DNA of 64,000 nt from Brumimicrobium sp033722555 (GTDB lineage Bacteria; Bacteroidota; Bacteroidia; Flavobacteriales_D; Crocinitomicaceae), in the NCBI GenBank assembly GCA_033722555.1, contig JAWVYS010000006.1, positions 28,040 to 92,039 on the forward strand. The letters run 5' to 3'. Position numbers and translations under genes: made by a program. Every line of letters begins with the position of its first letter. Within the stretch, counting starts at the first letter, position 1. The notes beneath the pieces were generated by a model, which saw nothing but the letters and a program-made list of their open reading frames with translations, was not told the origin of the DNA and ran no database searches. Shown piece by piece: positions 33,461 through 41,900 of the stretch.

Positions 33461-34594
33461 TTGGAAGAGTTAACAGAAATACGTCATTACCTTCATGCCC
33501 ATCCAGAGGTATCGGGTAAGGAAAAAAATACTTCAAAATACATCCGGGAGAAACTGGTAGAATCGGGTGTCGAAAAAATACACACCGAATTTTCTCAAAA
33601 CAGTTTGATAGCTGAGATCAATGGTAAATCAAAAGGCGCAACAATTCTTTTCCGATGTGAACTTGATGCTCTTCCTATCAAGGAAGAAATTGAACTTTCA
33701 TACAAGTCTGATAACAAGGGGGTTTCGCATAAATGTGGACATGACGGTCATATGGCCATCATGCTTGGGCTTACAAACAACCTTCTTTCAGAAACACCTG
33801 AAAAAGGAACCTTTCTTCTTTTGTTTCAGTCAGCAGAAGAGACCGGTGAAGGTGCTAAATCCATTCTAGATTCCGGTTATCTCGACAGGTTTGAAATAGA
33901 TTATGCTATTTCCCTGCATAATGTACCGGGATATCCCAAGAATTCAATCATATGCAGGAAAAACGTATTCACTCCCACAGTCGAAAGCCTGAGTATTGAG
34001 CTAACCGGTGAGACGAGTCACGCAGGGGAACCCGATAAAGGAAAAAATCCGGCAATGGCAGTTGCTGAGATCATCAGATTTTTTGAACAGCTTCATCAAC
34101 CGAATATGAACCTTCCGAACTATTTTGTCGTTGCACCTGTTCAGATTATTATGGGAGAAGAGGCTTATGGTATTTCGGCAGGTAGTGCTACCGTACGTTA
34201 TACCATACGAGGTACAGATATTGATTTTTTTAAAACACAAAAAGACAGAATAATTTCGGAAATTAACAAAATAGCGGATAATGAGAATCTCGAAAGCAGC
34301 ATTGAATGGCTTGAAAGCTTTTCCTCCAACAAAAACGATCCCCAAGTAGTGGATAGAATAAAAAGGGCGTGCGCCGAACTTGGGATGAAATATATAGACA
34401 AAGAGTCACCCTTTGACTGGGGGGAAGATTTTGGATTATTTACCCAGAAATATAAGGGAGCGATGTTTGGATTAGGATCCGGGGAAGAAACTCCTCCTCT
34501 GCACGATTCACGTTATGATTTTCCCGATGAAATTATTTCCCACGGTCAAAACCTGTTCTTTCAGTTGGCAAAAAACCTTCAAAATGACATATAA
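33461..34594 (+). CDS. M20-family amidohydrolase (peptidase M20D type)
   Basis: 377 residues of the M20D group. Metal ligands and catalytic residues are in SHKCGHDGHMAIML (Cys/His), FQSAEETGEGA (Glu pair), SLHNVPGYP (His) and LHDSRYDFPDE near the end; the dimerisation insert lies between. These enzymes hydrolyse N-acyl amino acids or small peptides. The frame starts at a TTG (33461), the only good initiator after an in-frame stop at 33440-33442; the typical LHAHPEVSG motif follows within the first 20 codons. The gene overlaps the alanine-racemase-like gene by 11 nt. Confidence 0.85.
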   Translation: MEELTEIRHYLHAHPEVSGKEKNTSKYIREKLVESGVEKIHTEFSQNSLIAEINGKSKGATILFRCELDALPIKEEIELSYKSDNKGVSHKCGHDGHMAIMLGLTNNLLSETPEKGTFLLLFQSAEETGEGAKSILDSGYLDRFEIDYAISLHNVPGYPKNSIICRKNVFTPTVESLSIELTGETSHAGEPDKGKNPAMAVAEIIRFFEQLHQPNMNLPNYFVVAPVQIIMGEEAYGISAGSATVRYTIRGTDIDFFKTQKDRIISEINKIADNENLESSIEWLESFSSNKNDPQVVDRIKRACAELGMKYIDKESPFDWGEDFGLFTQKYKGAMFGLGSGEETPPLHDSRYDFPDEIISHGQNLFFQLAKNLQNDI

Positions 34595-35735
34595 CAACAG
34601 CTCGGTAATAGAACTTGACAAGGAAGCAATTAAAACAAATATTGGTTTCGTTCGCGATCAGATCGGTGAAGGCGTCAGGTTATCCGCCGTGGTAAAAGCA
34701 AATGCCTACGGCCATGGCATCAGTCAGATGGTACCCGAGATGGAATCCCACGGAGTGGATCATTTTTCTGTTTTCAGTTCATTTGAAGCCAGGGAGGTTC
34801 ACAATGCAATTCGTAACAATTCTACAGTCATGGTGATGGGGGATATAGCTTCTGAAGATGTCGAATGGATAATAGAAAACAACATTGAATGTTTTGTATA
34901 TAACTTTGGAACACTGGAACGTCTGACCGAGGCGGCCAAAAAAAGCGACAGGAGAGCCTTTGTGCATATAGAATTGGAAACAGGTATGAACCGCCACGGT
35001 TTTAGACAGGAACAATGGAAAAAAGTATGCGAATACCTGAAAAAAAATGAAAAACAGCTACGGTTTGAAGGCTTATGCACCCATTTCGCTGGAGCAGAAA
35101 GTTCTGCCAATTATAAAAGAATAAAAGATCAACAAAGCCTCTTCGATAAGGGTCAGAAATTATTTCGAGAGGAGGGACTTAAACCTCAATCGATTCACAC
35201 ATCTTGCAGTGCGGCTATATTGGCGTACCCGGAATACAACAACGACCTGGTACGAGTAGGAATACTAATGTACGGATTGTGGCCGAGTACAGAAATTGAA
35301 ATGACCTATAAACTTAAAAACAATATTAAGGCATCACCTATAAAGCCTGTTTTGAGCTGGCGATCCAGAATTACGGACATTTCGAAGGTAGACACGGGCG
35401 AATTCATTGGATACGGAAATGCCTATTTGGCTGAAACAGATATGAAGGTTGCTTCAGTTCCTGTGGGTTATGGTTATGGTTTTAACCGTAGCTTGAGTAA
35501 TGTCGGGAGAGTAATCGTAAACGGGGCCAGACTCAGTGTTATCGGAGTAGTAAACATGAATATGTTCCTAATCGACGCCTCTAACGTGGATGTAAAAATC
35601 AATGATCAGGTAACAATCATTGGCGAGGACGGAGATAAATCCATTAATGTATCTCATTTTGGGAATCTCAGTGACACGCTGAATTACGAGCTATTGACAA
35701 GAATAGACAAAGACATTCGTAGGATTTTGGTTTAA
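34584..35735 (+). CDS. alr: Alanine racemase-family PLP enzyme with atypical second-domain motifs
   Basis: 383 residues from the ATG at 34584. The PLP lysine motif VVKANAYGHG is intact (Lys38). In the second half, the region normally VGYADGYPR reads VGYGYGFNRSL, and the VSMDQ-type segment reads VVNMNMFLID, so the strictly conserved Asp is Asn. The family fold is clear, but these changes leave the specificity unsure: alanine, another amino acid, or reduced activity. It overlaps the M20 amidohydrolase gene (11 nt). A weak hairpin lies between it and the convergent glyS. Confidence 0.82.
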   Translation: MTYNNSSVIELDKEAIKTNIGFVRDQIGEGVRLSAVVKANAYGHGISQMVPEMESHGVDHFSVFSSFEAREVHNAIRNNSTVMVMGDIASEDVEWIIENNIECFVYNFGTLERLTEAAKKSDRRAFVHIELETGMNRHGFRQEQWKKVCEYLKKNEKQLRFEGLCTHFAGAESSANYKRIKDQQSLFDKGQKLFREEGLKPQSIHTSCSAAILAYPEYNNDLVRVGILMYGLWPSTEIEMTYKLKNNIKASPIKPVLSWRSRITDISKVDTGEFIGYGNAYLAETDMKVASVPVGYGYGFNRSLSNVGRVIVNGARLSVIGVVNMNMFLIDASNVDVKINDQVTIIGEDGDKSINVSHFGNLSDTLNYELLTRIDKDIRRILV

Positions 35736-35760
35736 AGAGATTAAATTAATTGCTTAGGAA

Positions 35761-35781
35761 CTGAATAATTTTTTTATTCAG
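35761..35781. terminator. Weak bidirectional stem-loop between alr and glyS
   Basis: CTGAATAA and TTATTCAG form an 8-bp AT-rich stem around five T. The stem is short and has no T-tail, so termination function is doubtful. Confidence 0.3.
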
Positions 35782-35785
35782 AAAA

Positions 35786-37327
35786 TCATCCCTTCAACAA
35801 CAATTTCTTCATACCTACTTTTTCATCGATAATTCCGTGAAGCTCATCAATAGGAACCCTCTCCTGCTCCATCGTATCTCTGTCTCGAATCGTTACCGTA
35901 TTATCTTCCAGTGTCTGATGATCCACAGTAACATGATAAGGTGTTCCGATGGCATCCTGACGACGATAACGTTTTCCGATCGAATCTTTTTCGTCATACT
36001 GACAGCTGAAATCAAATTTTAATCCTTCAATGATTTCTCGTGCCTTTTCAGGAAGTCCGTCCTTTTTTGTTAAAGGCATCACTGCAACTTTGTATGGGGC
36101 CAAAGCAGGCGGAATAGATAAAACCACTCTTTCGGAACCGTCTTCTAATACTTCGTTTTTCAGCGAAGCACTCAGGACAGCCAAAAACATTCGATCCAAA
36201 CCTACCGAGGTCTCGATCACATAAGGAACATAACTCTTGTTGATTTCAGGATCGAAAAACTGTAATTTCTTTCCGGAAAATTCTTCGTGTTTTCTTAAAT
36301 CAAAATCTGTTCGTGAATGAATACCTTCCAATTCTTTGAAGCCCATAGGGAAATTAAACTCTATATCTGAAGCAGCATTTGCATAATGTGCAAGTTTTAT
36401 ATGATCATGATCGCGATAAAACTCCTCGCCTAACCCAAGCGCTTTATGCCATTTATTGCGCTTTTCTTTCCAGTACTCGTACCATTTCAGTTCTTCACCC
36501 GGACGCACGAAATACTGCATTTCCATCTGTTCAAACTCCCGCATTCTGAAGATAAACTGTCGAGCTACGATTTCGTTCCTGAAGGCTTTACCTATCTGAG
36601 CAATTCCGAAAGGTATTTTCATCCTTCCCGTTTTCTGAACGTTCAGGAAATTAACGAAAATCCCCTGTGCCGTTTCAGGTCTCAAATATATTTTAGCTGC
36701 ATCACCGGCCACCGACCCAAGTTCAGTTGAAAACATCAGATTGAATTGTCGGACATCGGTCCAGTTCTTCGATCCTGAAACCGGACACGCTATACCGAGT
36801 TCTTCGATCATTTCCTTTAATGCGGTCAAATCATCGCTGCCAAGAATTTGACTCAGTTTACTTTCCAGTTCATCTAATTTCTCCTGATTGCGCTTTACAT
36901 TGGGATTTGTAGCAACAAACTGTACTTCGTCAAAATCGGCACCAAAGCGCTTTTGTCCTTTCTCGACTTCCTTTTTAATCTTATCACGGTATTTTTCGAT
37001 ATGTTCTTCTATTAGAACATCAGCACGGTATCTTTTTTTGGAATCTTTATTGTCGATCATCGGATCGTTGAAAGCCTCCGTATGACCTGAAGCCTCCCAG
37101 GTTTTAGGATGCATGAAAATAGCCGCATCAAGTCCGACAATTTCTTCATTCATCTGAACCATAGCGGTCCACCAATAATCTTTGATATTGTTCTTCAGCT
37201 CTACCCCTAACTGACCATAATCGTAGGTCGCTGAGAGTCCGTCATAAATTTCTGAAGAAGGAAATACATAACCATATTCCTTCGCGTGTGAAATTACTTC
37301 TTTGAGATTGTCTTCCTTCTTATCCAT
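35786..37327 (-). CDS. glyS: Glycyl-tRNA synthetase (single-chain type)
   Basis: 513 residues of the dimeric class II type: the N-terminus has VFPSSEIYDGLSATYDYGQLGVELKNNI, then an insertion with ALKEMIEELGIACPVSGSKNW, motif 2 FRNEIVARQFIFRMREFEQMEMQYFVRPG and motif 3 ETSVGLDRMFLAVL. It charges tRNA-Gly. A TACTTTTG box ends just 5 nt before the ATG (CCTCC between), so its mRNA may be leaderless. Confidence 0.96.
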   Translation of the reverse strand: MDKKEDNLKEVISHAKEYGYVFPSSEIYDGLSATYDYGQLGVELKNNIKDYWWTAMVQMNEEIVGLDAAIFMHPKTWEASGHTEAFNDPMIDNKDSKKRYRADVLIEEHIEKYRDKIKKEVEKGQKRFGADFDEVQFVATNPNVKRNQEKLDELESKLSQILGSDDLTALKEMIEELGIACPVSGSKNWTDVRQFNLMFSTELGSVAGDAAKIYLRPETAQGIFVNFLNVQKTGRMKIPFGIAQIGKAFRNEIVARQFIFRMREFEQMEMQYFVRPGEELKWYEYWKEKRNKWHKALGLGEEFYRDHDHIKLAHYANAASDIEFNFPMGFKELEGIHSRTDFDLRKHEEFSGKKLQFFDPEINKSYVPYVIETSVGLDRMFLAVLSASLKNEVLEDGSERVVLSIPPALAPYKVAVMPLTKKDGLPEKAREIIEGLKFDFSCQYDEKDSIGKRYRRQDAIGTPYHVTVDHQTLEDNTVTIRDRDTMEQERVPIDELHGIIDEKVGMKKLLLKG

Positions 37328-37332
37328 GGAGG

Positions 37333-37340
37333 CAAAAGTA
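37333..37340 (-). promoter_or_regulatory. Putative -7 box 5 nt from the glyS start codon (TACTTTTG)
   Basis: The minus strand reads TACTTTTG, CCTCC, ATG, so transcription starting a few nt after the box would begin at or very near the start codon. Confidence 0.5.
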
Positions 37341-37425
37341 ATATAATTTCAGGTTGAAGTCTCATAGACTTTATCCTTTAATTCCAAAATAGTTTGCCTG
37401 AATCGAAGTCAATTCATTAACTAAA

Positions 37426-40400
37426 TTAATCCCTAACCAGATGAACGAACCCATGTTTTTCACTCGGCTCTCCATCACGTAAGATACCTGTCACCTTATA
37501 AAAATAGACACCTTCGGTACATTCAGCACCATTTTTATTGAGTCCATCCCATAAATATACGTCGTCCTCCACAAAAGTCTCACTCACAACGTTACCCCAT
37601 CTGTTTAGAATTACAACAGTATACTCCCTGAACACATTATTCTTAAGAACAAATACGTCATTACTACCGTCACCATTAGGTGTCAGAACATTAGGAATAA
37701 TAAGATTATCAGTTACTGTTACAGTAACCTGATAAGTGTCCGTACAACCCAGAGAATCTGTAACCGTTAAGACCACAGTTACTTCTCCTGAAGTATTGAA
37801 GTAATATTCAAAAGTTCCACCGTTATTGGAAAACTGCTCTCCTTCAGTATCCCAGAACCAATTAATAATTCCTCCATTACCTCCGGTGGACTGATCATTG
37901 ATTACAACAGGATCTCCCCAGTTTACTGTTGTCGGATTTATCGTGAAAAACGCATCAAGAATATTTGCAAAAATGTTGATCGTATCCAGTTCATATGGAA
38001 CATTACACCCGTTATCATCCACTAAAATCGCGGTAGGTGTGTATGTTCCGAAATTCTCATAGTTATAGCTGAATGGATCAACAGAAATAACTGTATCTCC
38101 ATCATCCATGATCCATATAACATTTGTCGCTCCGTCCAGTGTGACCGGGTTAAATAAAAATTCAGGATCGCACGCAGTACCTACATTAGTCCATTCCAAT
38201 TCACCCGAAGGCCCACCGATAGTAAGATAATCAACGAATTCCATGGTATCCTGGCAACCGTACTCGTCTGTAATGATTAAACTAGATGAATAGGTTCCAG
38301 CGAATACATATGTATTATTAGGGTTCTGAAGTGTTGAAAATTTACCGTCACCGAAACTCCAATTCCAGTTTGTAATATTTCCAAAAGAATTGGACTGATC
38401 AGTAAGTGAGGCAAAAACCGGAGGACAAGTAAAATCACCGGCGGCATTGGTGTTAGCACCGCTGAATGAATAATCATAATCTGCATGTGGTGCAGAAACC
38501 GTAACCGTTTGTTGTAGTGTATCTTTACAACCATTATCATCGGTTACTATAAGTTCAATATCATTAGTAAAGGAAACTGTTCCGGGACTTGATACATGGC
38601 TGAAAGAGGCAGTAAGATCTGTATCTGTCGAAATCGAATTTCCGTTCACAAACCATTCACTACTTGCAAAATCAAGCGACTGATTCAATGCAGTAAACTC
38701 CTCAAAATTGCAAACAACAGGATCGACATTGAAAGCTGCTGTTGGTTTAGTAAGCTCTGTTTGAACAGTTGCTGAAGGCGAAACACAACCGAATTCATCA
38801 GTAGCAGTTAAAGAAGTTGTAAAGACACCCTCACCTGTGAACGTATAACTTGTATTTTGCCCAGGTATTGTATTTTGGGTTGAACCATCCTCAAAGGTCC
38901 ATTCGAAAGAAGATAAGGGAACTCCACTTTGGCTAATGGAGCCATTTGTGAAATCAACCAGCAACGGAGAACATCCTAGGTTGGACGAAGGAATAATATT
39001 TGCCTGAGGTAACTCAAGAACCTCAAAACCACTTAAAATATCTGTGTCCTGACAGCCTACCGAATTCGTTACTGTTAAAACGATGTTATAAGTTCCCGCG
39101 GTATTGTATGCATAATTGTGACTCGGACCGAACAAGGTTGTTCCATTGCCCATATTGTAACTATAACTCAAGTTGGGATGGGAAGTATTCGAACCGTTGT
39201 TTGAAATATTGACCTGATTAAAACGACAAACTGAATCATTCGAAACACTGAATAGCGCCTCAACCTGTGAAATCCGAATAGTTCGTGTTATACTGTCCGA
39301 ACAACCGGTTGTATAGTTATGTATTACTTGTTTGACGGTGTAGGTCCCTAGACTGGTATAGGTATGTGTTAAGGAACCTGGATTATTATTATACAGACCA
39401 GGAGGTGTGACTATAGAATCAGGAGAACCGTCCCCCCATCTCCAAATCATTTCTGCGTTATCAGTCTCTTTTCCAATGATAGATTGATCATCGAATGTAA
39501 CTCCAAGAGGCAAAGTAGGATTACAGAATACAGACGGTACTGTGAACAGAGCGATCGGTGCGTCAATATATACTGCCGAGTCATAGATCATGGTATCCGG
39601 ACATCCTCTGAAAGTAACAATGAGCTGTACGTCAAAATATCCCGTATCCTGAGGATAATCATAAGTTGGATTAACATCACCGGATGTGCCACCGTCACCA
39701 AAATCCCACTGAAAAACTAGCTCTGAAGAATCAAATGGGACAGGAATAGTTGTTAAATTATCAAATTCGAATTCGGATTTCGCACAATCCTGAAAAGGTG
39801 TCCATGTGAAATCAACACTCGGAGGTACACCTACCATAATATAATCATCGAGTGTAAGTGTCTGACTGCATCCTGCGTCAGTACTGACAGTTAATGTGAC
39901 CGTATATACTCCTTCAGAATAAGACTGTATGGGAGGTACCTGACCGTTAAAGGTATTTCCATTTCCAAAGTCCCATTGCCAGCTCGTTATGGGGTCTCCG
40001 GTTGGATTGGGAGAATTTGAGAGATCCGTAAAAGTCACTTCAAGAATCTCACACCCTTCGGTAACATCGGCTTGAAAATTAGCCGTAATCGAGGATACGT
40101 CAATTATATTGGTCAAAGTTTGGGTACCTACGCATCCATTAGCATCTGTTTGGGTCAAAGTCACACTGTAAGAGCCGTTATTTAAATAGGTGTGCACACC
40201 CGGGTTAGCTCCTGAAAAAGTATTTCCATCACCGAAATCCCAATCAAAAGTTCCTGTTAGATCAGTCGAAGTGTTGGTAAAGGTAACATCTAAAGGAGCG
40301 CATCCTGAATTAGGGTTAAATGTGAATGAAGGGGTGGGACTCGGCAATATTTCTATTTGCTCCGTGTGCGTATCCGTACAACCGTTTGAAGAATTACTGG

Positions 40401-41145
40401 AGGTGAGAGTAACCGTATAAGTTCCGGGGGAATTATAAGTCAAAGTCGGATTCTGTTGATTGGAGGTTGATCCGTTTCCAAAATCCCAGTTCCATATATT
40501 TGCACCTCCGGTAGAGGCGTCGGAAAAACTTATGCTCGTTCCAACACAAAACCCGGGAGCGGTGTATGAGAAATCAGTTGAAAACTCTGCTATATTTACG
40601 GACTGTGCTGTTGTTCCTACGCAGCCTGTGGTAGTATTAGTCACTGTTAAAGTTATATTATAATTTCCAGCACTGGTATAGGAAATACCTGAAGGAGTTT
40701 GTGCGGTTGAGGTTTGTCCATTTCCAAAATTCCAGGAATACGAAAAATTTCCTGAAGGAAGAACATTCTGGAATGAAATATTGGTTGGCAAACTACATCC
40801 TCCGCTCAAGCTGTAATTAAATGACGGATTCGGCAGAGGATTTACAGTAATATAATTCAGTTTGACTTCTGCTTCAGAAGATGTTCCATCACTTACAGTA
40901 AGAATTATTGTATAACTACCCGCTGCAGTATAGGAGTGGGTTGGATTTTGGAGGTTCGACGAATTTCCGTCACCGAAATCCCAAGTCCACGAAGTAATAC
41001 TACCCGAGGACGTAGAAAGGTCTGTGAATGAAACATTCTCGCCCACGCAAACCGTTAGTGGTGAAGCCGAAAAATCAGGATTGGGTTGAGCTAAAAGTGA
41101 AAAAATAGATATTAAAAAGATGAATGTGGTCGAAAAAAACTTCAT
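37426..41145 (-). CDS. Large PKD-repeat adhesin-like protein with T9SS type B C-terminal domain
   Basis: 1239 residues with a signal peptide (MKFFSTTFIFLISIFSLLAQ). About 13 tandem PKD-type Ig-like units of roughly 85 residues follow, recognised by the WDFGDG core (WTWDFGDGNSS, YSWNFGNGQTS, FDWDFGDGNTF, FQWDFGDGGTS and so on); a few copies have decayed cores (FVNGNS, IMDDGD). The last 95 residues are the gliding-motility-associated domain, starting PNVLTPNGDGSNDVFVLKNN and ending VYFYKVTGILRDGEPSEKHGFVHLVRD: the type B T9SS sorting signal. It is expected to be secreted and attached at the cell surface, possibly binding glycans or proteins. Confidence 0.92.
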   Translation of the reverse strand: MKFFSTTFIFLISIFSLLAQPNPDFSASPLTVCVGENVSFTDLSTSSGSITSWTWDFGDGNSSNLQNPTHSYTAAGSYTIILTVSDGTSSEAEVKLNYITVNPLPNPSFNYSLSGGCSLPTNISFQNVLPSGNFSYSWNFGNGQTSTAQTPSGISYTSAGNYNITLTVTNTTTGCVGTTAQSVNIAEFSTDFSYTAPGFCVGTSISFSDASTGGANIWNWDFGNGSTSNQQNPTLTYNSPGTYTVTLTSSNSSNGCTDTHTEQIEILPSPTPSFTFNPNSGCAPLDVTFTNTSTDLTGTFDWDFGDGNTFSGANPGVHTYLNNGSYSVTLTQTDANGCVGTQTLTNIIDVSSITANFQADVTEGCEILEVTFTDLSNSPNPTGDPITSWQWDFGNGNTFNGQVPPIQSYSEGVYTVTLTVSTDAGCSQTLTLDDYIMVGVPPSVDFTWTPFQDCAKSEFEFDNLTTIPVPFDSSELVFQWDFGDGGTSGDVNPTYDYPQDTGYFDVQLIVTFRGCPDTMIYDSAVYIDAPIALFTVPSVFCNPTLPLGVTFDDQSIIGKETDNAEMIWRWGDGSPDSIVTPPGLYNNNPGSLTHTYTSLGTYTVKQVIHNYTTGCSDSITRTIRISQVEALFSVSNDSVCRFNQVNISNNGSNTSHPNLSYSYNMGNGTTLFGPSHNYAYNTAGTYNIVLTVTNSVGCQDTDILSGFEVLELPQANIIPSSNLGCSPLLVDFTNGSISQSGVPLSSFEWTFEDGSTQNTIPGQNTSYTFTGEGVFTTSLTATDEFGCVSPSATVQTELTKPTAAFNVDPVVCNFEEFTALNQSLDFASSEWFVNGNSISTDTDLTASFSHVSSPGTVSFTNDIELIVTDDNGCKDTLQQTVTVSAPHADYDYSFSGANTNAAGDFTCPPVFASLTDQSNSFGNITNWNWSFGDGKFSTLQNPNNTYVFAGTYSSSLIITDEYGCQDTMEFVDYLTIGGPSGELEWTNVGTACDPEFLFNPVTLDGATNVIWIMDDGDTVISVDPFSYNYENFGTYTPTAILVDDNGCNVPYELDTINIFANILDAFFTINPTTVNWGDPVVINDQSTGGNGGIINWFWDTEGEQFSNNGGTFEYYFNTSGEVTVVLTVTDSLGCTDTYQVTVTVTDNLIIPNVLTPNGDGSNDVFVLKNNVFREYTVVILNRWGNVVSETFVEDDVYLWDGLNKNGAECTEGVYFYKVTGILRDGEPSEKHGFVHLVRD

Positions 41146-41159
41146 GTATAATTTTTAAA

Positions 41160-41250
41160 AGGTTGTTATCATAACGTAAAGCGAACAAGAATGGTTGTAT
41201 CAAAAAGCAATAATCATCAGTAAAAACGACAAATCCTGAGATAACAACCT
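41160..41250. repeat. 11-bp inverted repeat in the leader of the PKD gene
   Basis: AGGTTGTTATC (41160-41170) and GATAACAACCT (41240-41250) are perfect complements separated by 69 nt. They lie in the presumed 5' leader of the PKD gene (ATG at 41145, promoter box at 41322-41329) and could close a stem-loop next to its start codon. Confidence 0.5.
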
Positions 41251-41321
41251 GTTTTTTAGATCAAAAGAAAATATTACAATTTAGATTAATTATGTATACA
41301 ATCTTAATCAGAATTAACACA

Positions 41322-41329
41322 CAAATTTA
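41322..41329 (-). promoter_or_regulatory. Putative -7 box of the PKD gene (TAAATTTG)
   Basis: The minus strand reads TAAATTTG, matching the consensus; it would give a leader of about 170 nt with the inverted repeat inside. Confidence 0.35.
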
Positions 41330-41336
41330 ATAAAAA

Positions 41337-41810
41337 TCAGTGGATCAAACCATTCAATAACTCGGTAAGGTTCGGAAAAGAAAAGGAACGACTTGACGCA
41401 TTTACCCCGGAATCATGGGTGTTGCCCGCCGACCGACTACCTGGATCGCTTAGCGAAGATGCTATATCCTTATCCGTAAGCATTTTAGACCCAATAAACT
41501 TCACAGTAAACTGTTTATCGTTGATATTCTCGATCAGATTTGAAACCTCTTTTTCAGTTACAAAATTCCGGTTTACGAATACCTCTATTTCATTGAAAAC
41601 TTTCCCTTCTTCAAAGGAAACCTTTACGGAGGATACTCCATTTAAGGAATAGAGTTCCTTTCGGATGGTGGCACCACATCCTTTTTCACAAACCATTCCC
41701 TCCACTGCAAAGGTAAGCACTTCGTTTGGTTCATCCGGACTTCCGGAGTCTTCTTTACATGCTCCAAAAATAAGCAGCGCCAGGCTCGTAAAAATGAAAT
41801 ATGCTCGCAT
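41337..41810 (-). CDS. HMA-domain lipoprotein
   Basis: 157 residues. Lipobox FGAC gives the lipid-anchored Cys near residue 18. Residues about 30-100 form a heavy-metal-associated (HMA) fold: LTFAVEGMVCEKGCGATIRKELYSLNGVSSVKVSFEEGKVF, then a beta-alpha-beta end. The metal motif is CEKGC (C-x3-C) rather than the canonical C-x2-C. It likely binds copper, zinc or another soft metal at the inner face of the outer membrane. The last 45 residues are Ser/Gly/Asp rich and probably unstructured. A TAGTTTTG box lies about 20 nt upstream. Confidence 0.82.
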   Translation of the reverse strand: MRAYFIFTSLALLIFGACKEDSGSPDEPNEVLTFAVEGMVCEKGCGATIRKELYSLNGVSSVKVSFEEGKVFNEIEVFVNRNFVTEKEVSNLIENINDKQFTVKFIGSKMLTDKDIASSLSDPGSRSAGNTHDSGVNASSRSFSFPNLTELLNGLIH

Positions 41811-41830
41811 CTCGGACTATTTTATGTTCT

Positions 41831-41838
41831 CAAAACTA
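41831..41838 (-). promoter_or_regulatory. Putative -7 box of the HMA lipoprotein gene (TAGTTTTG)
   Basis: The minus strand reads TAGTTTTG, 20 nt before the start codon, back to back with the DMT transporter promoter. Confidence 0.45.
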
Positions 41839-41887
41839 CGAAAATTAAAATAAATTCTTTAAAAAATTATAGCTAAGACTCAAAGAT

Positions 41888-41895
41888 TACCTTTG
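41888..41895 (+). promoter_or_regulatory. Putative -7 box 5 nt from the DMT transporter start (TACCTTTG)
   Basis: TACCTTTG, then CCACC, then GTG. The spacing is the same as in front of glyS. Confidence 0.5.
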
Positions 41896-41900
41896 CCACC

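Noticed and set aside
37426..41145. CRISPR-like or tandem DNA repeat in the PKD gene
   Set aside because: Repetition is at protein level (WDFGDG units of about 85 residues); DNA copies are too diverged and there is no repeat-spacer order.
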